NCBI GenBank assembly: GCA_964344055.1
Contig: CAYFLT010000011.1
Span: 12,538 to 76,537 of the forward strand
Origin: OFTM10 sp964344055
GTDB taxonomy: Bacteria; Actinomycetota; Acidimicrobiia; Acidimicrobiales; Aldehydirespiratoraceae
Direction of reading: 5' to 3'
DNA: 64,000 nucleotides
In this document: positions 17,701-25,591 of the stretch, piece by piece
Layout: each line of letters opens with the position of its first letter
Position numbering within the stretch: position 1 is the first letter of the stretch
Position numbers and translations under genes: made by a program
The notes under the pieces: generated by a model
What the model was told of the DNA's origin: nothing
Database searches by the model: none
The model's input: the letters and a program-made list of their open reading frames with translations, nothing else

Positions 17701-18700
17701 TGCGGCCCTTCTCGTCGAGCGGTACGCGGCCTTTGCGGTCGACGGGCTGCGCGCAGATGAGGTGATCGGACGTATCGGCGACATGGACTCGGCCACGCTT
17801 GCCAGGTCGTTCACGGTGGCGAACAATCCTCAGCCCCGAGACTCGCTCCTGATTGTCCGCGAACACCTGATCCGAGCAGCTGAAGCATCCGGAAGTGCGG
17901 CGGTCATGAGCGCGGCCACGCTCTATGGCTTCGTGACCGATCAGATGGCGTGGCGACAGCAGTCGTTCCCGAGCGTCGAGATCGAGCGGGGCCGCGACCG
18001 AGCCGAGATCCTCGCCCTCATACTCCCGGTTGTCGATGCCCAGCGGCGAGGCCGGCTCGATGTGAGCGCGGATGCCATGGCTCGGATCCGGAATGTGGTC
18101 GACCCATCCATCGCGGCGTGGCGGGATCGATGGGCCGACTACGAGATGGACCGGCAGCTTGCCAACCAGTTGGATCCGCGGTTCTCGCGGCCCGTCGGGC
18201 TCCTCAGCGGGATGGTCCCCCATGTGAGGACCGAGCTCGTCGAGGAGAATCGGATCCTCGAACTGTTGCAGCACTATCCCTCGTCTTCGCACCTGCTCGT
18301 CGCAGCCGAACTGGCCTGGGAAATCGGTGCCAACGGCTTGGCCGAACAGATCGCAGAGATGACGGAGCCGATGCGAGGACTGGCGGGGCCGCTGCCAGGC
18401 GCTCAGTACGTCCTTGCGGTCGACTATCACCTCGGCTTGCTCGCCGACCTGATGGGCCGACCGGGCGAGGCGATCGAGCTGCATCTCGGTGCCTTGGACC
18501 AGAGCAGTGACGCCGGCTATCTTCTCGACGTCGGCCAGATCGCCTGGCATCTCGTTCGCCTGCTCGGGGAGCGAGATGGGCCGGGTGATCTCAACCTCGC
18601 CCGTCAGGTCGGTGAGGACGCACTCGCTGCGCTCGAGCCGACCCAGCTGGTGCGCCGCAAGCGCGAGCTCAACGAGGCGCTGGCGACGTTGCCGAGCTGA
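14765..18700 (+). CDS. SARP-type regulator with adenylate-cyclase and STAND ATPase domains
   Basis: A 1311-residue cytoplasmic regulator. Residues 1-95: OmpR-like winged helix (KTLQSYVARLRKSLG). Residues about 96-230: bacterial transcriptional activator helices (BTAD). Residues about 248-405: class III nucleotidyl cyclase with metal Asp254 and Asp297, Lys293 and Asp347 in adenine-type positions, and the Asn354/Arg358 transition-state pair; all key residues are present. From about 430: an AAA/STAND ATPase with Walker A GEPGVGKT near 475 and Walker B VIVLDDIHWAD near 588. The remainder (750-1311) is helical, TPR-like. The likely role is transcriptional activation gated by nucleotide binding; target genes are unknown. 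A palindromic repeat begins two bases past its stop. The ATG at 14765 gives the winged helix its full first strand. Confidence 0.92.
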   Translation: MDIRLSGRISAEIDGVEVDLGATKSQAVVAALALTPGSPVSTARIIELVWEDDPPRTAEKTLQSYVARLRKSLGDETIERSGDGYRLTVDPQSVDLVAFERLLDEGRSEEALTVWAGAPLPGLGSRGFGPISTRLNERYLGAVESVLGAAIDRGDGPSEIGRLRELVAENPLREGLWALLMQALYQADRQAEALRAYGEARDHLVEGLGIEPGPSLQELERRILEHDPSLKPEAAAAAFSPEPAPDSRSFLFTDIEASTELWSAHNDEMAGATADHDRVIRTAVEEHGGEVFKHTGDGLLAWLPTPSASVNAAVAAQLKLTELTVGGQPLAVRMSVSTGRADQRDDDWFGPPLNIAARLLDAAHGGQILLSGSCHQGLDNQVGPEVATVDLGLLSLRGLSRPERVHQVLHPALPRRFPPLRSLVAHPDNEQPDFPPQLEFLHAVDFVGRDQHVSALHTLWQRIRGANRPGFTLLAGEPGVGKTRLAAAVAESLHTDEGAVVVYGRCAEDHPSPYRPFTEALTAYAEARSDPELRTEIGVRGDMVTPVVPHLLDRFADLERPILTEEDRQLEVFDAVSSFLQVASSSPLVIVLDDIHWADRASLDLLLHLVRHLNTGRLMVMATYRDVEVDRAHPLSKVLADLRREERVERLAVRGVDEVEAVALTEAVLGHELSDAGRQLAAQAGTDAAGNPFFLQEMLRHFMESGVLVRQQGRWTAADAATIQRAVPEGVREVVGRRLDHVSAETNRLLATASALMDDIDVDLLIAVSDMDEDDVLDRLDEALQAGLLVDAARPGRYEFSHALIRQTLYGEFSTARRLRLHRKVGDALVDTGRSDDATVSAIAHHYLSAAAAADPSVVVGWTRKAARRATERRAFEEARDLLDQARDTTDGSLDPDQEMVLLGAWSAVQSRLVNHDAVDDAMRRMNELVDSASTRSTAEAAVEFSRSLMSISFLDELAATLRRLLLAPDLADLEPSLAAALLVERYAAFAVDGLRADEVIGRIGDMDSATLARSFTVANNPQPRDSLLIVREHLIRAAEASGSAAVMSAATLYGFVTDQMAWRQQSFPSVEIERGRDRAEILALILPVVDAQRRGRLDVSADAMARIRNVVDPSIAAWRDRWADYEMDRQLANQLDPRFSRPVGLLSGMVPHVRTELVEENRILELLQHYPSSSHLLVAAELAWEIGANGLAEQIAEMTEPMRGLAGPLPGAQYVLAVDYHLGLLADLMGRPGEAIELHLGALDQSSDAGYLLDVGQIAWHLVRLLGERDGPGDLNLARQVGEDALAALEPTQLVRRKRELNEALATLPS

Positions 18701-18702
18701 AT

Positions 18703-18720
18703 ACGTCCCCGCGGGGACGT
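18703..18720. repeat. 3'-end palindrome, copy 1
   Basis: ACGTCCCCGCGGGGACGT, a perfect 18-bp palindrome directly after the stop of the SARP gene. Three more copies occur at 19711, 24175 and 26455, all just beyond the 3' ends of genes. The transcript could form a strong hairpin and so act as a terminator, or the element may belong to a dispersed REP-like family. Confidence 0.8.
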
Positions 18721-18784
18721 CTCTCGACGGTCAGTCGCGCGGCTCCGGTCGTCGGTTCCCGCCCGAATCGGCGATGATCGTGCG

Positions 18785-19699
18785 GTGCGCCCCTTCCGCT
18801 TCGCTGTCCAACTCGGCCCGTTCCAGGACCCTGATGCGCTCCGGCCGTACGCGAGACGCGTCGAGGAGCTCGGCTACGAGGAGCTCTACACCGCCGATCA
18901 CATCGGTGGGGGTGCGGTCGATCCGTTCGTTCCACTGTTGATCGCCGCTGAGGCAACAACCCGATTGAGGGTCGGCCCACTCGTACTCAACAACGAGTTC
19001 CACCATCCTGCGCTGCTCGCACGGACCGCCGCGTCGATGGATCAGATGACCGGCGGACGGTTGATCCTCGGGATGGGGACCGGCTATTCCCAGGCTGAGC
19101 ACGATGCGATCGGGCTGACACTCCGGCCGCCTCCGTCCAGGGTGGGTCGGTTCGCCGAGTCGCTCGAGGTTCTACGCCAACTCCTCGGTACCGGAACCTG
19201 CTCGTTCTCGGGTGAGCACCACACCGTCGAAATCGACGACCTCGGTCCTCGGCCCGTCAACACCATGCCGATCCTGATCGGCGGCAACGGGCGGCGAGTG
19301 GTCGGTCTGGCGGGGCGCTACGCCTCGATCTTCCAGATGACCGGACTCTCTTTCGGCCCCGACGGCCGGCCCGACAGCGGTGGGTTCCCCGTCGAGAAGT
19401 TGGACATTCGCGTGCGATGGTTGGCCGATGCCGCGGGAGAGCGGGATGGTGACATCGAACGATCGGCTCTCGTGCAGCTCGCCGCACTCGACGACGCCGT
19501 ACCGAGTGAGACCGAGATGGTCACTCGCTTCCGGCACGGCGCCGATGTTCTCGCCCATACGCCATTCGTCCTGGCCGGCAGTTTCGAGCAGGTGGTCGAC
19601 AAGCTCGAACGGACCCGGGAACGGCTCGGAATCAGCCACTACGTCATCCGAGACCCCGAAGGTTTCGCACCCGTCGTCGCCGCGTTGGCCGGTCACTGA
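18785..19699 (+). CDS. Luciferase-like F420-dependent oxidoreductase (LLM class)
   Basis: A 304-residue TIM-barrel oxidoreductase of the bacterial-luciferase superfamily. Visible blocks are FRFAVQLGPFQDPDAL at the start, ELYTADHIGGG near 38, RVGPLVLNNEFHHPALLAR near 62-82, and GGRLILGMGTGYSQAEHDAIG near 92-112. The last is characteristic of the F420-using actinobacterial family (TIGR03621-like). Such enzymes reduce or oxidise small carbonyl compounds with F420; the substrate is unknown. The GTG at 18785 is the first start after the palindrome. Transcription is probably monocistronic, since palindromes flank it on both sides. Confidence 0.88.
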   Translation: MRPFRFAVQLGPFQDPDALRPYARRVEELGYEELYTADHIGGGAVDPFVPLLIAAEATTRLRVGPLVLNNEFHHPALLARTAASMDQMTGGRLILGMGTGYSQAEHDAIGLTLRPPPSRVGRFAESLEVLRQLLGTGTCSFSGEHHTVEIDDLGPRPVNTMPILIGGNGRRVVGLAGRYASIFQMTGLSFGPDGRPDSGGFPVEKLDIRVRWLADAAGERDGDIERSALVQLAALDDAVPSETEMVTRFRHGADVLAHTPFVLAGSFEQVVDKLERTRERLGISHYVIRDPEGFAPVVAALAGH

Positions 19700-19710
19700 C
19701 CGAGCAGGAA

Positions 19711-19728
19711 ACGTCCCCGCGGGGACGC
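19711..19728. repeat. 3'-end palindrome, copy 2
   Basis: ACGTCCCCGCGGGGACGC; the inner 16 bases are a perfect palindrome. It starts 12 bases after the luciferase-like gene stop. The remaining 184 bases up to the next start contain nothing else recognised. Confidence 0.8.
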
Positions 19729-19912
19729 TTCTGTGGCCGACGGCGAGCAGCCGGGCAAGCTGCGACTCGGCGGTCCTTCCCTGGACGAGGTGGGTGGGAT
19801 GGTGATCGCGGCCCTCGACGTGGACGACGAGGAGTCGAGCGCACCGAGTCCTGGTGGGCCCCGGGTTGCTGCGCCATGGAATGTCTTCCTCGCAGCCATC
19901 TACCATCGCGAC

Positions 19913-20275
19913 ATGAGCGACGACGAGCCGGTGGAGGAGTCCGACCGCGGTGACGAGGAGTCCGACGGCTTCGGTGCTGCGTTGGCCATCCCGATCATCG
20001 GCGTGTCGATTCCGCTCGTCGCGGTCTCGATCCCGCTCGTCGCGGTTCTGGGGGCCAGCGGCCTCGGCGCGATCGTGTTCGGCATCGGCGGTGCGGTGCT
20101 GGTCGTACTGGCCATCGGCTGGGTTGTCCGGTCACTGATGAATCACCGACACGAGCTGAGGGTCAAGGAGCTCGAACTCCAGCTCCGGATCGCCCGGCAG
20201 GAGACCGAGAAGCTCGCCGAGGTGAACCGGGTCCTCGAACCGCCTGACCTGTTCAGGGACGATTCGGGTTCCTGA
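19913..20275 (+). CDS. Small membrane protein with C-terminal coiled coil
   Basis: A 120-residue protein: an acidic N-terminus (DDEPVEESDRGDEESDG), a long hydrophobic region (about 20-75, one or two membrane passes), then a charged helix HELRVKELELQLRIARQETEKLAEV with coiled-coil heptads. The hydrophobic part contains a 21-bp internal duplication (SIPLVAV twice, bases about 20007-20048). The arrangement recalls small phage-shock-type membrane proteins, but no family is assigned. The ATG at 19913 was preferred to upstream codons because the longer frame adds low-quality sequence. Its last 23 bases overlap the convergent TPR gene. Confidence 0.65.
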   Translation: MSDDEPVEESDRGDEESDGFGAALAIPIIGVSIPLVAVSIPLVAVLGASGLGAIVFGIGGAVLVVLAIGWVVRSLMNHRHELRVKELELQLRIARQETEKLAEVNRVLEPPDLFRDDSGS

Positions 20276-20963
20276 TCCAGAAGATCGGCTGATGCTTCTG
20301 CGGATCGGGAGCAGCTGAGTTCACGGCCAGATACTTCTCGAGGTCCTCGGTGAGCCAGTCCTGGCTCGGCGCCGGCCCGTCGGAGTAGCGGTCCAGAAAG
20401 GGCGCCAACCCGAACCGCACGAGCAGCCTCGCAATCGACACCCAGTACCTAAGCCCGGTCCCGATCCGATCACCTCGGATGTCGGCAAGCGCTTCGACCA
20501 GGTGCTGGTGGAGAACGGGGTGGACCCTGTCGTCGGTGCTGTAGGCGAGTCGGCCGGCGATCTTCGCTCGATCGTTGATGTCGACCGCGGTGTGGTAGCG
20601 GGTCAGCTCCTCGTCTGCGTCGCCGGGAGTCAGCCCTTCCTCGAGCTCTTGGAAGCGCATCATCGCTTCGTCGCCGCCGCGGCGATCGCCGAGTCGGTAG
20701 AGGCAATTGGCCAGCGCCTCCCACGCCTGATCGTGCTCGGGAACCGACGCAACGGTTGCCCGGTAGGCGTGGGCGGCATCCTCTAGTCGACCCGCCGCCT
20801 GGAGGTCGTCGCCGATCACCAGGTTGAACGAGGCGTAGGCAGGACAGAGCTCGATGGCCTGGCGATACAGGTCGATGGCGTCGTCGAGCCGTGACTCCTC
20901 TCGGGCCAGGTTGCCCTGATCGATGAGCTCATTCGCATGGGTCTGGTCTGCGGACTGATCCAT
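20253..20963 (-). CDS. TPR-repeat protein
   Basis: A 236-residue soluble protein. Residues about 8-105 form two to three tetratricopeptide repeats (NLAREESRLDDAIDLYRQAIELCP; DLQAAGRLEDAAHAYRATVASVP; ALANCLYRLGDRRGGDEAMMRFQEL). The C-terminal half (SIARLLVRFGLAPFLDRYSDG) is an unrecognised helical domain. A scaffold or interaction role is likely. The ATG at 20963 (MDQSADQTHANEL) is chosen since longer starts overlap the divergent dehydrogenase gene, 30 bases away. It converges with and overlaps the small membrane protein gene by 23 bases. Confidence 0.8.
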   Translation of the reverse strand: MDQSADQTHANELIDQGNLAREESRLDDAIDLYRQAIELCPAYASFNLVIGDDLQAAGRLEDAAHAYRATVASVPEHDQAWEALANCLYRLGDRRGGDEAMMRFQELEEGLTPGDADEELTRYHTAVDINDRAKIAGRLAYSTDDRVHPVLHQHLVEALADIRGDRIGTGLRYWVSIARLLVRFGLAPFLDRYSDGPAPSQDWLTEDLEKYLAVNSAAPDPQKHQPIFWIRNPNRP

Positions 20964-20993
20964 TCTCCTGTCGTCGGTGAGAGGATCTGTGAC

Positions 20994-22033
20994 ATGAGCA
21001 CGTGTCGTGGTGTCGTCTTCGCGGGCGACGGTTCGTATGAGATGCGGGACTTCCCGATTCCCGCGCCGGGCCGCGGCGGCGGCGTCCTGAAGGTCGAGGC
21101 GGTGGGGCTCTGTGGGAGTGACATCTCGCAGCTCCACGGTCACAGGCACGTGCCGGGCGAGGTGTCACCCGTGGTCCCCGGCCACGAGATCGTCGGGCGG
21201 GTCCATGCGCTGGCGCCCGATGCCGACTTCGGCGTCGATGTCGGTCAGCGAGTGGGCGTCGACCTGGTGCTGTTCGGTGGGCGCGCGGAGGCGGAGCTCG
21301 ACGTCTACGGCTACACGATCGGAACCGATGTCGACCACGGGCTCTGGGGTGGCTACGGCGAGTACATGGGGCTGCTTCCGGGTACCCATCTCGTGCCGCT
21401 CACCCCCGATGTTCCTGCCGCCGAGCTCAGCCTGTTCGAACCGCTTGCCAGCATTGTGAGCTGGTCCGACCTCCTGGGCCTGCACGAGCGTGATCGGCTC
21501 GTCATCCAAGGACCGGGTCACATGGGGCTGATCGCGGCCGCATGCGGCGAGCCAGATCGGCGTGCGCCAGATCATCGTGACCGGAACCTCGGCGGACGCC
21601 CTCCGTCTCGACGCGGCGAGAGCCGTCGGAGCCCACGACGCGATCAACGTCGATGAGGAGGACGACCTGGTCGGGCGGATCCGGGAGATGACCAGGGGAG
21701 GAGCGACCGCCGTGATGGATCTCACGGCCCTCGCAACCCAGCCAGTCGCCGACGCAATCGAGATGGCGGCGTTCGGAGGGCGGATCCTTCTGGCCGGGCT
21801 CAAGGACGAGCGCCCGGTGGAGATCGTCTCGGACCACATCGTCTTCAAGTCGCTGCGGATCGTGGCGGGGTCGGGGTCCAACCCCCAGGCCATGGACCGC
21901 GCCGGCGAGGCTCCCGAGGGCCGAGGTCGCGGGCGAGACGTACCCACTCGATCGGATCGGTGAGGCGCTCCAGATGCTGGAGCGGAAGATCCCGGGTCGT
22001 GACGCCGTTCGGGTGAGCCTCGTCCACGACTGA
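20994..22033 (+). pseudogene. Zinc-type medium-chain alcohol dehydrogenase, two frameshifts
   Basis: The N-terminal catalytic half reads from ATG 20994: GLCGSDISQLHGH near residue 38 (catalytic zinc Cys), GHEIVGRVHAL and the VIQGPGHMGLIAAACG nucleotide-binding start. Near 21545-21550 the homology moves to the next frame (SQIGVRQIIVTGTSADALRLDAARAVGAHD), and near 21900-21912 it moves again (EVAGETYPLDRIGEALQMLERK), ending at TGA 22033. Both are +1 shifts; removing one base at each would give about 345 residues, the normal family length. The structural-zinc Cys4 lobe is absent, as in some subfamilies. The cause is either true decay or two sequencing errors. The intact enzyme would oxidise an alcohol or polyol with NAD(P). 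Confidence 0.8.
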
Positions 22034-22044
22034 GTGTCCGGCGG

Positions 22045-22155
22045 TCAACCGGTGGACTCGATTCCGTCGAGGAGCCATCCGAGGGCGAGCTGGTAGCGCG
22101 CCGATGGCAGCGACTCGGGCTCGTTGATGTGGCGCCAGCCCAGCGCGGCCGCCAT
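22045..22155 (-). pseudogene. C-terminal remnant of a TetR-family regulator
   Basis: On the minus strand, 36 codons before a stop at 22045 read LGWRHINEPESLPSARYQL followed by ALGWLLDGIE, the end of a TetR-type ligand-binding domain. The helix-turn-helix and the rest of the ligand domain are missing. Homology stops at the CATG at 22153-22156, where monooxygenase homology begins on the other strand. It is non-functional as a repressor because it has no DNA-binding part. Confidence 0.6.
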
Positions 22156-23086
22156 GAGCAACTGGGGGGTCCTTTGGCGCTCGCTACGCAGTGGCGTCCC
22201 GGATGGGCGCTATCACGACGGTGCGTCGGTGGTCGCTGTCGACGGCCGGGCCGATGGCGTTTCGCTCACCTTCGCCGACGGCTCTCGTGAGAACTTCGAC
22301 GTCGTCTTCGGTGCCGACGGATATCGATCGGTGGTTCGAGGTCTGGTGGCCGACGCCACCGACCCTGCGTACGCCGGGTACATCCTGTGGCGCGGGAACT
22401 TCCCGGAGTCTCGCCTCAGCGACCGCATCGCCATCGACGCGCTCGACGACGACCAGGCGTGGCTCACCGTGGGATTCGAACGTGGTCACGCGGTGATGTA
22501 CCCGATCCCGGACTTCGACGACGGTGCCACTCCGGGCCACCGTCGGATCAACTGGGCGATCTATGCCCCGCAGCCCGAGGGGCTCGTGATCACCGAACCC
22601 TCTTCGATCCCTCCGGGAGCGGTCACTCAGGCGTTGTACGACCAGTTCCTCGATTTGCTGGACAAGACGATCCCCCCGTCGCTGCGTCCGTTGTTCGACA
22701 GTCCGATCGATGAGGTGTCCATCCAGCCGGTCTATGACGAGTCGATCGACCGGTATGTCCGCGACCGGCTCGTTCTGATCGGTGATGCCGGCGCCTTGGC
22801 CCGCCCACACACGGGGAGCGGAGCCACGAAGGCGATGCAGGATGCTCGGCTCCTCGAGCAGCTCGGCGCGGAGAACGAATCGTGGGAGTCGCTGCTCCAG
22901 GCCTACGAGGCCGATCGTGTCGCGACTGCGGACACTCTCGTCCAGCTCGGCCGGCGTATCGGTCGGGATCAGGTGGAGGACACTCCGCCGTGGGCCGCGA
23001 TGACCCCCGACGACTACGTCAAGTGGACCGAGGGCACCCTCTCGGGCGACAGCCTCTACTTCTGGGGCACCGACGAAGCTGACTGA
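22154..23086 (+). pseudogene. FAD-dependent monooxygenase lacking its N-terminal FAD-binding segment
   Basis: From base 22157 the frame matches the flavin monooxygenase family beginning at about residue 85 of a full protein (SNWGVLWRSLRSGVPDGRYH). It continues through GADGYRSVVR and the C-terminal FAD motif LVLIGDAGALARPHTGSGATKAMQDA (near residue 215 of the remnant). The GxGxxG dinucleotide fold that should open the protein is absent. An in-frame ATG lies at 22154, so a 310-residue truncated protein could be made, but it would not bind FAD normally. The intact ancestor would hydroxylate an aromatic or similar substrate and was probably divergent from the TetR gene. Confidence 0.75.
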
Positions 23087-23184
23087 CCCAGGTCTCCTGC
23101 CAGGACTTCGGCCCTACCGATCCCGGAGCCGCGGGCGGATGATGGGGGTTGTGAAGCGGAAGCGCCCCAAAGGGGGACACTCTC

Positions 23185-23667
23185 ATGACAAACGCAACTC
23201 CGACGACTGACGATCCCACGACGAAGAAGGCGTGGCTACCACCCCGTTGGTTCATCCATCTGGCATGGCGGGTCCACCGTGGCATCTACCGCGTGACCGG
23301 TGGGCGCCTGGGGCTCCGGAAGCCGAAGCCTGACGGCTGGGGCACCCTGCGCCTGACCACCACCGGTCGCCGAACCGGCGAGGCCCGCAGCGTGATGGTC
23401 GGCTACTTCGAGGACGGCCCTGATTTCGTGACGATGGCGATGAACGGATGGGGCGCGGCCGAGCCGGCATGGTGGCTGAATCTCCAGACCAACCCCGAAG
23501 CCGAGATCGACCTCGCCGGTGAACATCGACTGGTCACCGGTCGGGCCGCTCGAGCTGATGAACGGGATCGTCTGTGGGCTCGGTGGCGAGAGATCGATGC
23601 GAACCTCGACTCCTACGCCTCCCGTCGGCCCACCGAGACCGCGGTGGTGATCCTCGAGCCGCGGTGA
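23185..23667 (+). CDS. F420-dependent nitroreductase-family (DDN-like) quinone reductase
   Basis: A 160-residue split-barrel protein of the deazaflavin-dependent nitroreductase family. Hallmarks are LRLTTTGRRTGEARSVMVGYFEDGPDFVTMAMNGWG, split around residues 54-90, and PAWWLNLQTNPEAEIDLAG near 93-111. Members use F420H2 to reduce quinones or nitro compounds at the membrane; the hydrophobic WFIHLAWRVHRGIYRVTGG segment near 22-40 could touch the membrane. The ATG at 23185 gives the expected short N-terminus, with a purine-rich AAAGGGGGAC stretch upstream. It is alone between the monooxygenase remnant and a convergent gene. Confidence 0.87.
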   Translation: MTNATPTTDDPTTKKAWLPPRWFIHLAWRVHRGIYRVTGGRLGLRKPKPDGWGTLRLTTTGRRTGEARSVMVGYFEDGPDFVTMAMNGWGAAEPAWWLNLQTNPEAEIDLAGEHRLVTGRAARADERDRLWARWREIDANLDSYASRRPTETAVVILEPR

Positions 23668-23700
23668 CGACTGGACGGAGTTCCAGCGGCCCCAGCCCGG

Positions 23701-24087
23701 TCAGGCTCTGAGGCCGGCCACGATCCCTCTCACCCCGGCGATGATCGCCTCCGCCTTGGGGTCCTGCATCTCCTGGCTGGGAACGATGCCGCGACCTGAC
23801 GAGTCATCGGGGAGAAGGGCGGCGATCTCGTTCGCCACCTGACGTTTGACCTCGGACTTGCCGTCGGACTCTCCCTTGGCCTTCGCAGCCGGCCACGCGA
23901 GCACCACGCCGAACGCGGCGCCGACGATCACCCCAACCACAGGTAGCGATGCCCCGAGTACAGATACGGCCTCGCTCGCTGTGGCGTACTCGTCGACCAC
24001 GAGGAGGGTGATCACACCTGTGGCGCCGAGCGCAACCACCACGATCAAGAGCGACCAGACGTTTGCACCAGATGAATTGTCGGCCAT
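23701..24087 (-). CDS. Small membrane protein, two predicted helices
   Basis: A 128-residue protein with hydrophobic segments at about 9-30 and 40-66 and a charged C-terminal half (KAKGESDGKSEVKRQVANEIAALLP) likely in the cytoplasm. No family is recognised. A weak AAAGGGTTCCTC site lies before ATG 24087. Downstream it converges with the DDN-like gene. The 108-base upstream region holds palindrome copy 3, which belongs to the 3' end of the neighbouring gene. Confidence 0.65.
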   Translation of the reverse strand: MADNSSGANVWSLLIVVVALGATGVITLLVVDEYATASEAVSVLGASLPVVGVIVGAAFGVVLAWPAAKAKGESDGKSEVKRQVANEIAALLPDDSSGRGIVPSQEMQDPKAEAIIAGVRGIVAGLRA

Positions 24088-24174
24088 GAGGAACCCTTTC
24101 GGGCCCGCGCACCTCCGATGGTACCGAATTCCTGTGCTTGGCTGTCGGTCGTGACGCCGCCTGGTGCGAGTAGA

Positions 24175-24192
24175 ACGTCCCCGCAGGGACGT
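24175..24192. repeat. 3'-end palindrome, copy 3
   Basis: ACGTCCCCGCAGGGACGT, one base different from the perfect copy at 18703. It lies three bases beyond the stop of the minus-strand gene at 24196. Confidence 0.75.
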
Positions 24193-24195
24193 GTT

Positions 24196-25377
24196 TCACG
24201 GCGCCCAACGTCGAGCGGTGTGAGCCCGCCGAATGCGCAACTCGGCCTGGCGCTCCTCGGGGCTCACTTCCGGGGTGTCCTCGAGGAGATGGGTACGCAG
24301 GTCGCCCATGGACACCAGCTCATACTCGGGGACGGGAGCGTCGGCGGTGCGCTGATATCGGTACTGGATGACGCCTTCCCGGTGGCCGCCGGTGTCGAGC
24401 CAGTTGGGCACTCCCGGATCGCGGCGAGCGATGACGAGCCGGAAGCGACCGTCGCTGCTCGCGACTGCTTGGTCGCCGTTCAGGCTGGACGTGTGGTTCA
24501 CGTAGTCGATCGATTCCCACCAGAAGTTCTGGAGCACGAACCCCCACAGCAGGGCATCGGGTCGGTCCAGGGTGATGATCAGGGCCTGGTCTTCTTCGAG
24601 GTCGAACCAACCGTGGCCGTAGAGGTTGTCGTCCAGCCCTGCCGCAGTGGCGACCGGTGGACCGACGGCGTTCGTCAGATCTGCCCTCATGGGTAGGACC
24701 CACTCGAACCACGCCGGCACCCGGCCCGCGAACGTCGCCGCGATCTTGGCGAGCTGTCCGTCTGCGACCTCCGGTGTGAGGGGCTGTGGGGTGGGAACTG
24801 GATCCAGCCGTTCGAGCATCATCTCGCTCGGAACCTCGCGCTCCCAGTCACCGAAGTACTGACGAATGAAGAGCAGATGGGCCGTGGGATCGAGCTCGAG
24901 CCAGGGGCCGCCCCAATCGGCGGGCTGCTCACGGCTGATCATGACCTCGAACGGTTCGCCGGGTTCGCCGATCTCTTCGTTGCTGAGCGAACCGAACGCC
25001 TGGTAGGTAGGTGCCGTCCTGGCCAGCTGCATCGCGGTCAAGCGGGCGGTGCCGAGGGTGCCATGCAACCGGTAGCGCCCGTCGCCGTGGATCCGGGCGC
25101 TGATGAACTTGCCGTCGGCCGGTTCACCACCCCACTTCTTGGTCTTGTGGAAGCTCAGGCTCAGCAGGGGCTGAAGGTCGGCCCCGAGGAGCACCTGTTC
25201 GATCGCTGCGCTCAGCTGCTGGACGAGGTAGCGGTGTCCTTCGGCACGAGTCAGTTCGTCGTCGGGCAGGTCCTCTCGGAGGATGATCTTGCCGGCGCTC
25301 TTGAGTTCATCGCAGAACGATTCCCACGATTCGCCGCTCATCAGCCGTTGCGCCGCTGGGTTCCTCGGTGTGGCCAT
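24196..25377 (-). CDS. DUF1214-type conserved protein
   Basis: A 393-residue soluble protein without a signal peptide. The C-terminal half has the DUF1214-like pattern of beta strands with DNLYGHGWFDLEEDQALIITLD near 251-272, LLWGFVLQNFWWESIDYVNH near 277-296 and the HREGVIQYRYQ end near 340. The function of this family is unknown; other members are membrane- or envelope-associated. The ATG at 25377 is chosen because longer frames run antisense through tRNA-Ser(CGA). The palindrome lies just after the stop. Confidence 0.75.
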   Translation of the reverse strand: MATPRNPAAQRLMSGESWESFCDELKSAGKIILREDLPDDELTRAEGHRYLVQQLSAAIEQVLLGADLQPLLSLSFHKTKKWGGEPADGKFISARIHGDGRYRLHGTLGTARLTAMQLARTAPTYQAFGSLSNEEIGEPGEPFEVMISREQPADWGGPWLELDPTAHLLFIRQYFGDWEREVPSEMMLERLDPVPTPQPLTPEVADGQLAKIAATFAGRVPAWFEWVLPMRADLTNAVGPPVATAAGLDDNLYGHGWFDLEEDQALIITLDRPDALLWGFVLQNFWWESIDYVNHTSSLNGDQAVASSDGRFRLVIARRDPGVPNWLDTGGHREGVIQYRYQRTADAPVPEYELVSMGDLRTHLLEDTPEVSPEERQAELRIRRAHTARRWAP

Positions 25378-25447
25378 CTCGCTTGGCGACCGTAGCCGAC
25401 GGGGTTCTCCAGACGCGACGAATCCCGGCCGTGGGGCCGGGATTCGG

Positions 25448-25537
25448 TGGCGGAAGGTATGGGATTCGAACCCATGGTGACCCGGAGGCCACAACGGCTT
25501 TCGAGGCCGCCCCTTTCGTCCGCTCAGGCAACCTTCC
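25448..25537 (-). tRNA. tRNA-Ser (anticodon CGA)
   Basis: Read on the minus strand: acceptor stem GGAAGGT at the 5' end pairs with ACCTTCC, followed by G and an encoded CCA (25448-25450). The anticodon arm holds CTCGAAA, with CGA at 25501-25503; the T arm holds GGGTTCGAATCCC. A long variable arm, as required for class II tRNA, lies between. It reads UCG codons. About 70 bases separate it from each neighbouring CDS; no integrated element or duplicated 3' end is seen next to it. Confidence 0.96.
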
Positions 25538-25591
25538 GGCAACGAGGTTAGCGGTGGGAGGCGGGGCGACCCACCCGAATCGTGGTCGGGC

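Noticed and set aside
22124..22153. Monooxygenase start upstream of 22154
   Set aside because: The residues before 22157 do not match the family and come from sequence coding the TetR remnant on the other strand.
25448..25537. Integrated element at tRNA-Ser
   Set aside because: Neither tRNA-Ser gene has an adjacent integrase or a duplicated 3' end.
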